From Apodemus sylvaticus (taxonomy: Eukaryota; Chordata; Mammalia; Rodentia; Muridae), in the NCBI RefSeq assembly GCF_947179515.1, contig NC_067485.1, positions 76,337,346 through 76,401,345 on the forward strand: a stretch of DNA of 64,000 nt. Reading direction: 5' to 3'. Within the stretch, counting starts at the first letter, position 1, and each line of letters starts with the position of its first letter. Below are positions 34,871-45,420 of the stretch, one piece after another. A program made the translations under genes and the position numbers. A model generated the notes under the pieces. The model was not told the origin of the DNA. It did not search any database and saw nothing but the letters and a program-made list of their open reading frames with translations.

Positions 34871-35480
34871 GATCTGCTTTTCCCATATCCTAATAATCTT
34901 TCCTTTCAACTGCCTCTGGTGGGTGGTAGGCTATAAGGGAGGTTAAAGTGTTTAAGAACCATTATTAAAATTAGTGCTGAGAAAATTTTAAGCTTATAAT
35001 TTTGTTCTTTTGAGGGCCTTTAACCATGTGAATGGCTTTGGTCCCTGAATGTTCCTGCTATAGTAGGCATTGGTGGGGTAAGGGTTTTAACCTCAGTGGT
35101 ACTGGTATGGCAGGCCTCCTTGAGCTGTATGGTTCCAAATCAGCAGGTCTATGTGGTTCAGGATCCACAGGTCAGATGAAGGTAGACAGAGAGGTGGAGA
35201 CGGGAGGTCCAGCAGGAACAGCACACTAGTCAGGGCAGCATGGGCTGCCCCAAAAGACTCAGTGAGCAGGAAAGGGAAGCTAACCTGTAAGATTCAGACT
35301 CAGCAAGTCTTATGAATGTGGGCAGAGAGGTGAGGGGAGAATGGAGGTCCAGAGGTGATAGCACGCTGCTTATGGTTCCATATTTTCTTAAAATCCAGAG
35401 AGCACTCCTTCTGACTAATTGAAAAAAATGAGATCTAAATGTTTTTCCCTTGTTTCTACAATCAGAGAGCTGTAGATTAA
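34871..35480. other. Possible LTR-element leader with a diverged ~135-bp tandem duplication
   Basis: GC-richer sequence follows the putative LTR. Two segments, about 35155-35224 and 35289-35362, align at roughly 70% (shared ATGAA, GACAGAGAGGTG-like and GGAGGTCCAG words), offset about 136 bp. It may be internal leader of the same element. No open gag-like frame is present. Confidence 0.35.
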
Positions 35481-35552
35481 CCACAATGCAGTATGCACAC
35501 AGAAGACAATGAGCTGTACAGAGCTAGCATCACTAGCAAGAGACAGAAATTT

Positions 35553-35650
35553 GGGCTTAGTGGTGCATGTCTGTAATACTAGAACTTGGGAGATGGATAC
35601 AGGGAGTTGAAAGTCAGCCTGGTCTCCATGAGATCCTGCCTAAAAATAAA
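35553..35650 (+). mobile_element. Old B1-related SINE
   Basis: GGGCTTAGTGGTGCATGTCTG, TAATACTAGAACTTGGGAG, GTCAGCCTGGTCTCCATGAGA and a CCTGCCTAAAAATAAA tail follow the 7SL-derived SINE order but are diverged and short. Confidence 0.6.
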
Positions 35651-36249
35651 ATATGGAAAAACAGACACCAACATAGTTAGTTGCACTGCCATAAAGAAGG
35701 GTACAAGGCAGGGCTAAGAAGGTCTGAACAAATTTAGAAAATAGAAATGGGAAGATGGGGCAAGAATGCGGTCAGGATGTGGAAGACCAGTAAAAGACTA
35801 GATAGAATAGAGGATGAGGGAGACAAAAAAGGAGGAGGGAGTCTGCTATAATCTGACAGCTGCTAAAGGATTCTTCCAGGAGTGTGTCAGCATTGATCTC
35901 TACATAGATTGTAAAGGAACTTCTAGACGCTTTGCCAGAGACCTCAGAAAAAGTAGATTTTTTTTGCATAGCTCCTCTGAATATGAGCATTGGAAAAAAG
36001 TCTTTATCATCTCTTGAAGTCTAATTCTTCTGCCTGTGAATTTTCTGTTTATAAAAATCTACTTGCAGTGGGTGACGTGTGCGCATTCTCTTAGCAACAT
36101 CTTCTGAAGACTAGAAAAGTTTCATTGCAAAGGCACTTAATTTATCATATTTTTTATATTTGTTTCCTGCTTTGCCTTTTATTTAAGAAAACATTGTGAA
36201 ACACAAGACTAAATACTTCTGCTCTTTCCTTATAGGAGTTTTACGGTTT
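35651..36249. other. No recognised gene or repeat
   Basis: About 600 bp of unassigned sequence between the SINE and the TC-rich tracts. Open frames on both strands near 35772-36017 are short and resemble nothing I know. Confidence 0.4.
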
Positions 36250-36366
36250 TATCTCTCTCTGTCTCTTTCTTTCTGTTTCTCTCTCTGTCTCTCTCTGTCT
36301 CTGTCTCATACACACAAACATATTAGTTAATTCAATTGAATTTTGAGTAAATTTTCAGGTTTGTAG

Positions 36367-36417
<51 letters not shown>

Positions 36418-36430
36418 AGTGAGTGTGAGT
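36250..36430. repeat. TC-rich tract and (TC)n(TG)n microsatellite
   Basis: An impure TCTCTG tract at about 36250-36306 is followed by a pure TC run at about 36370-36402 passing into TG at 36402-36417. Confidence 0.92.
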
Positions 36431-38005
36431 GTCTGTCTATTTGTCTTTCTCTCTTTCTCACTCTCCTTTTAGCATGTGGATATCTAATTAGTCCTACTTT
36501 TGTTTTTTTTAAAACTTATTCTATTGTAAATATATCAACTTTGATGTTAAAAATAACTTCTTCATATGTGCATGAATCTGTTTATGTTTTATTATCTTCT
36601 CCTTAAATATTCTGACTTCTTATGTAAATCTGCAGTAATGATTCATTCCTTTTTGTCTTGGGTGTTTGTTGAATGACTGCTATTTTTAAGGATTAACTTA
36701 GATTGTGTTTCTATTTTACTAATATCTTTTTTGATCTTCATAGTTACATATCATCTTACATTTATTTTGGATTTAACAATGAATTACTTTAACTTTAACG
36801 TAAAAACAGTAACCCATTTCCTTGAGAATTATTCTATTCTCTAACAACATATCTTTTGAATTCACAAAGAGGTTGCTTAAGTTACATTCTCACCTGAGAG
36901 AAACAGGAACAGTTTAATCCCAGTGAACACTTTTCTTTGTGCTAGTCTCAGCCTGAGTAATGAATAATTTACCTTTCTCTCTGTGACCCTTGAGCTAGCT
37001 GAACTGGATCCAACAGATTGTGCAGAAATAATATTGTAATGGAATAAACATGATAAAGCAGTTAAAATATAAATTTATTATAGCTAGTATTAAAAGGGAC
37101 AGGAAGTTACAAGGGGGACAGGTTGGAGGACTTGAGAGGGAAATGAAGAGAGACAGACATTGGGATATCTCACTTGATAATACTGACTGAGCCATCTTTC
37201 CTTCCCCAATACTTTGTATTGTAATTCCACTCAGAAGAGCACTCACTGTCTCTTCCAGTTTTCTTCTTTCAAGAGGGATTAACTTCAAAATACTTGGGAA
37301 ATTTATCCTTGTCATTATATTGTTAATATCTAATCTCACTTGTGCTAGCATACACAACTGAGGACATTTTAAATTTATTATGAGTTATCTTATTTTATAA
37401 AACATAGCTTGTGTTGATGAATAGTCAATAGATACTGGTATACAATGTTTATTCTTCAGCTAAAAGATGAATTTTCAAATAAATACCAATTTGGCATAGT
37501 AGATCATTTTATAATTTTTCAAATTTCAATCCAGTTGTTTACAAATTGTAAGGGTAGAGTGCATCCATAGTTATGATTTGAGATTTTCCTATCTATTCTT
37601 TTAGATATAAATTTTGTTTCTTTCGTGTATTTTTAAGCTTTGTTGTTCATAACTATTCATAGCACACATTCATAACTATTTAAGAAATTTGTCTTTTGGT
37701 GAATCATTCTAATGTTTCACTTTAATATCTCTTTTAAGATAAATGTTATTTAAATCTAAGATACCATAATGTTTTCGTAATTTTGCATTAAGTATTGTTT
37801 ATTACAACTGTAAAAAGTATACAAGTATATGTTTCATTTTATGGCATACCTGTATCTTCTTTATCTTGTGTTTTCAGAAGCCGGTGGGGGTGGAGAGTTT
37901 AGAAAAATACCCAAAGAAATCAAAATCAAAACCAAATCAAATGTAAGGAAAAAACCACAAATTCAAATGTCAAAAACAAGGAAATCCCCATACTACTCTT
38001 TTTTT
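36431..38005. other. No recognised gene or repeat
   Basis: Strongly AT-rich, about 1.6 kb. A 120-codon minus-strand open frame at 36995-37357 is low in GC and without recognisable motifs, so I do not call it a gene. Confidence 0.4.
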
Positions 38006-38195
38006 TTTCAGTTTCTTTTTTTTATTTGATATATTTGTTATTTGATATATTTTTTATTTACATTTCAAATGATTTCCCCTTTTCTGGCCCCCCACTCCTT
38101 GAAAGTCCCATAAGCCCTCTTCCCTCCTCCTGTTCTCCCACCCACCCCTTCCCACTTCCCTGTTCTGGTTTTGCCTTATACTGCTACACTTTACA
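38006..38195 (-). mobile_element. L1 3'UTR fragment, minus strand
   Basis: A T-rich tail with TTTATTTGATATAT repeats, then TTTACATTTCAAATGATTTC and the CT-rich complement of the G-rich tract (CCCACCCACCCCTTCCC). It stops before ORF2. This is a very short 5'-truncated insertion of the family found at 2811. Confidence 0.85.
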
Positions 38196-40335
38196 GAATG
38201 TGTGATAGGATGAAAATCTTAAACCAACCAAAAGAACAATTTACAGAGAGAGGCAGAAATAAGAATGACAACAGATTTCACATCAAAATTAATGTAAATC
38301 ACAGATAATGGACTGATGTGCTTAAAACTTTATTTTTCATCTAATGGGAATATTTTGTAAACAAATAGAAGGGGCAATTCTAACCTCTATATTTTGGAAT
38401 ATATAATTAGAATTCTTAATATTGAGAATAACTTTAAAACTAAAATCAAACTAAACAGGTATTTTAAATATATTGATTACTCATTTTTAATACAAGCATT
38501 TAATAACTAGTTTTCTATAGAATTATACCTATATGAAACCTATGCAGAAGCAAATTAGGACATGATCCACCTTCCAATCCTAACATGTCACATTATTTAG
38601 TCTCCAGAGCTCATTTTTCACTAAATATATTATTACAGTAATATGAAACAGCTGGTTGGATTTCTCTATTTACTGCCAAAGATGAACTTTGTGCCAGACT
38701 GTGAATCTGTGCCATTGCGTTGGTCCTCTGGGTATTCTTCTTGTTAAGGTGCCAGAGGTCTGCAGACCACAGATGATGTGTCTGGTACAGAGTCAACCTC
38801 TTCCTCCTTATTGTTGTAAGATATGTGGGATAAAACAGAGCCTAGGACTGGGGTATTGGAAGCTCTCCTGGCCATAAAATTTCTATGAGAAAACCTAAGT
38901 AACTTAAGGAAACATGTACTTCTTAGTTATTAGTAAAGTATCTTTGCCAAAATTAGAGAATAAAACAATGTATTGGCCTTTCTTTAGTCATATAATTTTA
39001 AGTAACCATGCTTTCAGTTTTGGAAATCAATTATATCCCTAAGCACTATTGATGTGATTAGACCTCATTTAATTATCAATGATTTTAGATTGGTGCTTAG
39101 CAGAGTGTCAGTCATAAATATTTACAATAAATAAAATAACCAACTAGTTGGTGATCATCCTCATAGTTTGCAGCCAAATGATGAAGAAATTGAGAAAATT
39201 GAAAACAGAATATAGAACAGGTTGTATGGAAGATACCAAATTCTGTCAGAAATTTAGATGATTTAGTTACTATTGTTGGGACTTGGGGTGACTGCCTTTG
39301 ACTGATTTTTAAATTCTTGAATATTCTTTCTTGAAGTATAGAGCCTTATATTTATTTCACTTTGAATGTCAGATGAATTCTATCCTGTTTAGATCTCTCG
39401 CCTTCTTAAACACAGAACTGTCCTATATGGATGAACTCTAGGTTTTAATGATAAAAATGATTTCCTTATTATAAGCAGTTTGGTAGGTTTCAATCTGAAC
39501 AGTTTGTGGTTGTTGTTTTGTTTTTGTTAGACATTGTTTCTAATTTTCCAAGACTTGAGAAAATTCGCCGTGTTTCCTCACCCAGTAGAACTGAAAGGAT
39601 ATATAGCAGAATGTTTGTCTGATCTTTCTGACACGTAAAGGCTGGAAACTAACAGACCTGTGAATGATTAAGGGCTGCTTTTGCTGCTTTTCAGTTTCAG
39701 CCTTTTTTCCCACAGGTTAGGTTGGGAAAAAAACCTGTCTTTTGCATAATTGGGATTTACCATGCACCAGTGAAATTCATTTATGAAGGAAATTGCTTTA
39801 TAAATAATTTTTCTCTTACCCATGAGACTCAACTCTGAAACAGAAACTAAACAAACAAGGACTATGAATAATTGGGAGGCATGAGTTTTGAGTGATAGAG
39901 TGTTCATAGTAACCTTAAAGTATAGGCAAGCCAACAGGGTATGTAGTTTCCTTTTAAATGATGGTGCTTTACTTATCTTACCTTATTTTTGGTTATCAAC
40001 TTAATGGCATTTGAAATGAACTAAAAGACTGAGCTCTGGGAATGTCTGTGAGTGCAAATCCAGATATGCTTAGCTGAAGTGAAGGACCACCCCCTCCAGG
40101 GCACAGCACCTTCCAGGGTGGCCTAGGTGTAGTGGAGTTCTGAGAGGAACTGTGCGCTGCCTTTGCCTGCCATCCTTTGGTTCTTACTTGTGAGTGCATC
40201 TATAATGCTGGTTTTGCTGCTGCTCCTGCTGCAGGTAGCAGTGGTTGTGATGGTGATAGAGATGCGACTGGTGCTACTACCATTGCTACCATCAGGACCA
40301 AACTTCTTTAGCTTTTCAAGGTAGACTGAAGCTGT
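38196..40335. other. No recognised gene or repeat
   Basis: About 2.1 kb of AT-rich sequence, less AT-rich after 39990. No open frame above 90 codons and no repeat family recognised. Confidence 0.4.
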
Positions 40336-40735
40336 CTTAGGGTTTTACTGCTGTGAATAGACACCATGACCAAGACAATTCCTATAAGGAAAGAATTTAA
40401 TTGGGGCTGCCTAACAGGTTTAGCCCATTATCATTAAGGCTGGAAGGGTGGCAGCATCCAGGCAGGCATGGTGCAGGAAGAGTTGAGTGTTCTACATCTT
40501 CATCTGAAGGCTGATAACTAGATCAATTCCTCTGGCTTGCTCATTTTGCTTTCTTATAGAACCCAGGGCCACCAGCCCAGGGATGGCACCCCTCACAACA
40601 TGCCCTCCCTGCTTGATCACTAATCGAGAAAATGCTTTATAGCTGGATCTCAAGGAGGCATTTCTTCAATAGAGGCTCCTTTCTCTGTGATAACTCCAGC
40701 TTGTGTCAAGTTGTCACACAAAACCAGTCGGTACA
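40336..40735 (+). mobile_element. Murid dispersed repeat (URR1/hAT-like or LTR-like; class uncertain)
   Basis: It begins TTAGGGTTTTACTGCTGTGA and includes CACCATGACCAAGACAA, TTTAATTGGGGCTGCC, GGCAGCATCCAGGCAGGCAT, ACCACCAGCCCAGGGATGGC-like wording, GAAAATGCTTTATAGCTGG and CTTGTGTCAAGTTGTCACAC. I recognise this as a common murid repeat. My recollection is of a nonautonomous hAT-type element, but the name is not certain. It has no coding frame. Confidence 0.55.
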
Positions 40736-42138
40736 GAAGCCCAGAAGCTCTCAAATATTTCTCCAGCCCTTCAATACTTGTTAGTGATCACTCGGGCATC
40801 AATACTGCTGGGCCGAAGGCTATACTCAGCCTCTCTTGTTTGCAAAGGCCATTGATGAACGACCCTGGCCAATCAAATTCAATCCAGCAAACATTCTTTA
40901 AAATGTGTACTTTTTCTCCGTGCTCCTACTCAGGAGAACCCTGCCTAAAGTCCTTCTAAGTCTCAACCCAGCCTTGACTCTGCTCCCGTGAATGAGTTCT
41001 GAGAGCAGTGAAGAGCGCCAGGGCAGCCAGGATGCACACAGAGTGGAAACACTCTAGGTTTATGACTCTTGTGGGGAAATAAAGGGGTGAGACCGGGGCA
41101 AGCAGACACAGAAGTGGATTCTTCTGAGTGATTTCAGAAATCTATGGGAATGTTACATTTTGTATCTGGAAAGTCCTCACAGAATTCTATTTTCATTGCA
41201 ACTTCCTTTAGGTTTGCAGCCTGCAGGGCTATTAAACAGTAGTCCTGGCTGAGAGAAGTAGGTCACAGGCGGCATGGGATTTGGTCCTATCTGCTCCTGG
41301 TTCCTGCCTGAGGCTCTACTTGTTGTTCCTCTATTCCGTGACGTCCCAACGCCTCACATCCCCACTGTCTCACAAGCTCACAGAAGGGGCTGCTCTTATT
41401 TGCCTGGATGCTGGAGAAATAGAAATCATTCCAAAATCTGGGCCAAAGTAACCGATACAGAGGCCACGTTTGCCTCAGGCAGAAATGATTTAGTAATGGA
41501 GACTATGAGTGCTTATCCCATAAGAAAGTGGCTTGTAAGGAAGAGACCAGTCTTGGAGAACTGCATGGGAAGAGGGTGGAGTTGAAGTGACAGGAAGGCG
41601 GGAGGCCAAGGAAGATGACCCAGGCATGTAACTGCTTTGCTCCGGCAAAGCCCCTGCAGCCTGTGCTTGTGGGGCCCATGGGGAAGCAGCAAGGTCACAG
41701 AAGCCGAGAGCGTGAGTGACTGCGCAGTCTTTAGCTGACCTTGGGATCTGTAAAGTGAAGGATAGAAAAGGTGTGTTCTCATTGATCTGTTATGAAGACT
41801 CCAACGCCCCTTTCCACAGAGGTCACAGCTATCTTGAAATCTGTCAACGTGAACAACAGGTTTAAATGTTCTCTCCAAGCTGTGTAACAGGTCACGCGGC
41901 TGGAGTAAATATCTTTCTCTTGAACTTTTATATCCCTTTGGAAATCCCCATATTTTCTTCCGGACTTTACTTGTTCCTGTTGTCACTGTTGATTGGTTAA
42001 GAGAGAGAGACCCCTTTTCCTTTTAACATCGTCCCTCTTCACCTTTACTAGGTTTATTTAATAGACTAAAGCTCCTCAGATACTCGTCATTGTGCTTCGT
42101 TTTGATTTCTGTTGTTTTCCAGACTGAAGCTCACATAG
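40736..42138. other. GC-richer unassigned segment
   Basis: About 1.4 kb of visibly higher GC, up to about 60% near 41640-41700, with no repeat family that I recognise. A 157-codon minus-strand open frame at 41513-41986 has no known domain. An AATAAA occurs at 41080. It could be conserved non-coding or exonic sequence, or an old decayed repeat. Confidence 0.35.
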
Positions 42139-42715
42139 TCTTTTCTTCTTCTTCTTCTTCTTCTTCTTCTTCTTCTTCTTCTTCTTCTTCTTCTTCTTCT
42201 TCTTCTTCTTCTTCTTCTTCTTCTTCTTCTTCTTCTTCTTCTTCTCCTTCTCCTTCTCCTTCTCCTTCTCCTTCTCCTTCTCCTTCTCCTTCTCCTTCTC
42301 CTTCTCCTTCTCCTTCTCCTTCTCCTTCTCCTTCTCCTTCTCCTTCTCCTTCTCCTTCTCCTTCTCCTTCTCCTTCTCCTTCTCCTTCTCCTTCTCCTTC
42401 TCCTTCTCCTTCTCCTTCTCCTTCTCCTTCTCCTTCTCCTTCTCCTTCTCCTTCTCCTTCTCCTTCTCCTTCTCCTTCTCCTTCTCCTTCTCCTTCTCCT
42501 TCTCCTTCTCCTTCTCCTTCTCCTTCTCCTTCTCCTTCTCCTTCTCCTCCTCCTCCTCCTCCTCCTCCTCCTCCTCCTCCTCCTCCTCCTCCTCCTCCTC
42601 CTCCTCCTCCTCCTCCTCCTCCTTCTTCCTCCTTCTCCTCCTCCTTCTTTTTCTTCTTCCTCGTCCTCTTCATCCTCGTCCTCCTCCTCTTCCTCCTCCT
42701 TCTTCTTCTTCTTCT
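42139..42715. repeat. Long polypyrimidine array: (TTC)n, (CTTCTC)n, (TCC)n
   Basis: From 42139 to 42662 there is no purine (524 nt). The order is pure TTC to about 42240, about 50 CTTCTC hexamers to about 42545, pure TCC to about 42621, then mixed CT triplets with rare G/A to 42715. On the minus strand it is a GAA/GAAGAG/GGA purine array following the A-rich tail of the minus-strand L1 at 42735. Translations such as Ser-Pro or Gly-Glu runs are artefacts. Confidence 0.97.
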
Positions 42716-42719
42716 ATAG

Positions 42720-43005
42720 TTTTTCTTTTTTCTTAGATATTTTCTTTATTTACATTTCAAATGTTATCCCCTTTCCTAGTTTCCCCTCCAAAAGTCAACT
42801 ATACCATCTCTCTTCCCCCTACTCACCCACCCACCCACCCACGCACTCCTGCATCCCTGTCCTGGCATTCCCCTATACTGGGGCATCACGCCTTCTCAGG
42901 ACCAAGGGCCTCTCCTCCTTTTGATGTTCAACAAGGCCATCTTCTGTTGCATATGCAGCTGGAGTCATGGGTCCTTCCATGTGTGTACTCTTTAGTAGGT
43001 GGTTC
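42720..43005 (-). mobile_element. L1 3'UTR fragment, minus strand, seed of the pyrimidine array
   Basis: A T-rich tail (TTTTTCTTTTTTC), then TTTATTTACATTTCAAATG, CACCCACCCACCCACCC and AGGACCAAGGGCCTCTCCT, continuing to GGTCCTTCCATGTGTGTACTC. This is an L1 3'UTR with no ORF2. Confidence 0.85.
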
Positions 43006-43606
43006 TGTGTTTCTTTTTGTCACTACCCACTTCCCATACCCAACCCCTGTGATTATATTCTTTTCAGATCAACTTAAGAAATTCCAGGACAAATTGCTAA
43101 GATCACTACTTACTGACTTATTAGAGCTACATAAATGTTTATGTAATAACTTTGGGTTTTCACCCAAAAACTTGTGGCTCACAAATCCCTGGAACTGCTA
43201 CTCCAAAGGATACAGCTCCCTCTCTGGTCTCTGTGTGAATGACAAACGTGTATGTATAGACATAGACAAAGACACACAAAACAATTCAACTTTTATTTTT
43301 TAACAGATATTCATATTTCTTACTTATTTAAAGTTACATAAAGATTTTTTCTTATTAGAAATTTTAAGGGCTACATAATATATAAATTGAAAAGAAATTA
43401 AGATATCCAACTATTTGTGTGTTATTAAATGTCAAGGTTGTTGTAATTGCTGTTATGTTCTTGCTTGTAGTATTTAATTGTGCTGTGGGCAGTCACATAT
43501 CTGTGAATATTTCATTAGCATATACTTCTTTGTCAATAACTTAAGTTTTGGTGCGGAAATATCTCTTCTTTACTGCCATTATTTTTCCTTTTAAAATAGA
43601 CTTTTA
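43006..43606. other. No recognised gene or repeat
   Basis: AT-rich sequence. The open frame entering it from the L1 fragment (to 43303) has no recognisable protein. Confidence 0.4.
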
Positions 43607-43800
43607 TGGGGCTGGAGAGTTGGCTCAGCAGTTAAGAGCATCAGTTGTTCTTGTGGAATACCAGAAAGGCTTTGCTTTAGAGCACTCATACAGTGACTTA
43701 CAAACAGCACAAATTATCTAGTTTCAGGGCATTTGATGCCTTTGACCCTGAGGTCACAGGTGCACACGGCGCCCATACACACACCAGACTTTCCCATCAC
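43607..43800 (+). mobile_element. B3-type SINE (B2-related), diverged
   Basis: GGGGCTGGAGAGTTGGCTCAG and CAGTTAAGAGCATCAGTTGTTCTTG form the tRNA-derived head with a box A-like TGGCTCAGCAG. The body decays through GACCCTGAGGTCACAGGTGC to about 43800. Confidence 0.7.
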
Positions 43801-44213
43801 GGTCCCTGTGACTTCCTGTACACCTCTAGCTTTCTCGGGGGCAGTCTGTGTCATCCTGACTTCTCATTCTCTGGGAAACACTGACACAACTCTCCTGTGC
43901 TATCTTCACCCAGAAACTTCTACATATAGTAGTTGCTATCCATTTGATTTTTTTTAAAAATCAAAATTTTGGAATACTCCTCACATTTGATAAAACTACT
44001 TCTTAAAATGGTAAAACTATTATTTATTTACAAAACAGAATTAATATATTGTACAAATACTGACTAATAAAATTATGTAACCAAAAAGTTAATAGTGATA
44101 CACTTATTTACACTGAAATTAAATTGTAAAATCTAAAAAAGTCATAAAATTTGTTTTTAAAATTGGAAATAGTTTATAGCATTTTATTCTTTGACATGGA
44201 TTCCTGAATCCAT
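43801..44213. other. No recognised gene or repeat
   Basis: About 400 bp of AT-rich sequence (very A/T-rich at 43940-44160) between the SINE and the 13-bp minisatellite. Confidence 0.4.
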
Positions 44214-44278
44214 ATTTAACACCATTATTTAACATCAGGATTTAACATTATGATTGAACATCAGGATTTAACATCATG
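44214..44278. repeat. 13-bp minisatellite, five units
   Basis: Exact 13-bp spacing: ATTTAACACCATT, ATTTAACATCAGG, ATTTAACATTATG, ATTGAACATCAGG, ATTTAACATCATG. The consensus is ATTTAACATCAGG. The unit length is not a multiple of three and there is no known transposon link. Confidence 0.92.
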
Positions 44279-44311
44279 ACGAAAACAAGTCTGGAACAAT
44301 TGTTTTAAAAT

Positions 44312-44331
44312 CTGGCACTAGAGGGCACTGT
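44312..44331 (+). promoter_or_regulatory. Candidate CTCF-binding motif
   Basis: CTGGCACTAGAGGGCACTG fits the strongly constrained core of the CTCF consensus (CA-S-Y-AG-R-GGGC). It lies 34 bp after the minisatellite and is not in a recognised B2/B3 SINE, the usual rodent carrier of CTCF motifs. Confidence 0.5.
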
Positions 44332-44460
44332 TGGATGCCATGTAGCAACTACAAAATTGAATGCACAGCTGAGTTGAGGAATTTTTATGGGGTTAAACTT
44401 TAAAACGTTTTAATTTTCAAACCCTCATGTAGATTTGGAGACTATTTTTTGCCACAGAAA

Positions 44461-44580
44461 GATGAGAGAGTCAGGGAAGGGAGAGGAGGGAGGGAGAAGG
44501 AGGAAAAGAGGGAGGGTGTGCAGGAGAAAGATGGTAGAGGGGACAAAGGAAAGAAGGGAGAGAGGGAGGGAAGGAGGGGG
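44461..44580. repeat. GA/GGGA-rich purine tract
   Basis: A low-complexity purine-rich tract with repeated GGGAGG, GAGGGAGG and AGAGGGAGGG words. It is interrupted, not a pure microsatellite. Confidence 0.9.
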
Positions 44581-44774
44581 TCATCATTCTGTTGGATGAG
44601 TCACACTGACTTTGTGAAGTGAAAAGGGGGGAAAACGGAGGATAAAATTGAAAAGCAGAAACCTTAGACATATTAAGTTGCTGAAAAAGCTAAGTATTTT
44701 AAGATGGATTCAAAAAAAGAAATATAGAAACCCACTATTGTAGAAACTGAGATGCCTAAAATATGTACAAAAGT

Positions 44775-44925
44775 AAATAAAAAAGAAAGAGAAGAATTGT
44801 TCCAGGGGAAGAATAGCAAGTGGGGGTAGGGGAAACAGGGGAAGGCAATGGAGGTGAATATGAACACAACATAATATGTGGATGAAAGGTCCCAATTAAA
44901 TTCATTATTCAAATAAAAAATGATG
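44775..44925 (+). mobile_element. Possible old retroelement 3' end (tentative)
   Basis: A G-rich segment (GTGGGGGTAGGGGAAACAGG), then GGTGAATATGAACACAAC and an AATTCATTATTCAAATAAAAAAT tail-like end. The shape is that of an old rodent L1 3' end, but I cannot assign it. Confidence 0.35.
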
Positions 44926-44994
44926 GAGAGAATAAAACAGGCAGGACACGGAACGAATAGATATTTTGGTTTGTTCTCTTTAGAACAGTATGAT

Positions 44995-45360
44995 CTAGGC
45001 ATACTGACCCATGGGGCTCTCAGACATTGAACCACCAACCAACGAACGTACAGGGGCTGGATCTAGGCCTCTGTGCCCACACGTAGCAGATATCTAGCTT
45101 GACTGTAAAATGGGTTCCGAGCAACTGGAATCGGGGCTATCCCAAAAACTGTTGTCTATATGTGGGACATGTTCTAGCTAGGCTGCCTTGTCTGGCCTCA
45201 ATGGGAGAAGAAGTCACGAGCCTCACAGAGGCTTGAAGTGCCTGTGTGGTGGGAAACCCAGAGGGGTCCCATTCACTCAGGGAAGAAGGAAAGGGGGACA
45301 GGAGAAGGATTCTGGGAGGGAGTAACCAGGAGGGGACTGTGAGCTGGATTTAAAGTGAAT

Positions 45361-45365
<5 letters not shown>
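44995..45365 (+). mobile_element. Lx-type L1 3'UTR, plus strand
   Basis: GGGGCTGGATCTAGGCCTC, GTAGCAGATATCTAGCTTG, GGGCTATCCCAAAAACTGTTG, GGCTGCCTTGTCTGGCCTCA and GGGAGGGAGTAACCAGGAGG, ending TTTAAAGTGAATAAGT, match an old rodent L1 3'UTR. The tail has turned into the GA array that follows. No ORF2. Confidence 0.75.

Positions 45366-45417
<52 letters not shown>
45364..45417. repeat. (GA)n microsatellite at an L1 tail
   Basis: An uninterrupted AG/GA run of about 54 bp starting exactly where the Lx 3' end should have its A-rich tail. Confidence 0.95.

Positions 45418-45420
<3 letters not shown>

Noticed and set aside
34161..35480. Intact endogenous retrovirus
   Set aside because: Only LTR-like and leader-like sequence is visible, with no gag, pol or env frame and uncertain ends.
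36995..37357. 120-codon minus-strand open frame
   Set aside because: Hydrophobic and AT-driven, with no recognisable family and no supporting context.
41513..41986. 157-codon minus-strand open frame in the GC-richer island
   Set aside because: No domain, no splice context and no homologue that I can name; this length is expected by chance at higher GC.
42090..42719. Long open frames encoding Ser-Pro and Gly-Glu repeats on the two strands
   Set aside because: They are translations of the pyrimidine microsatellite, are open in every frame, and have no flanking coding signal.
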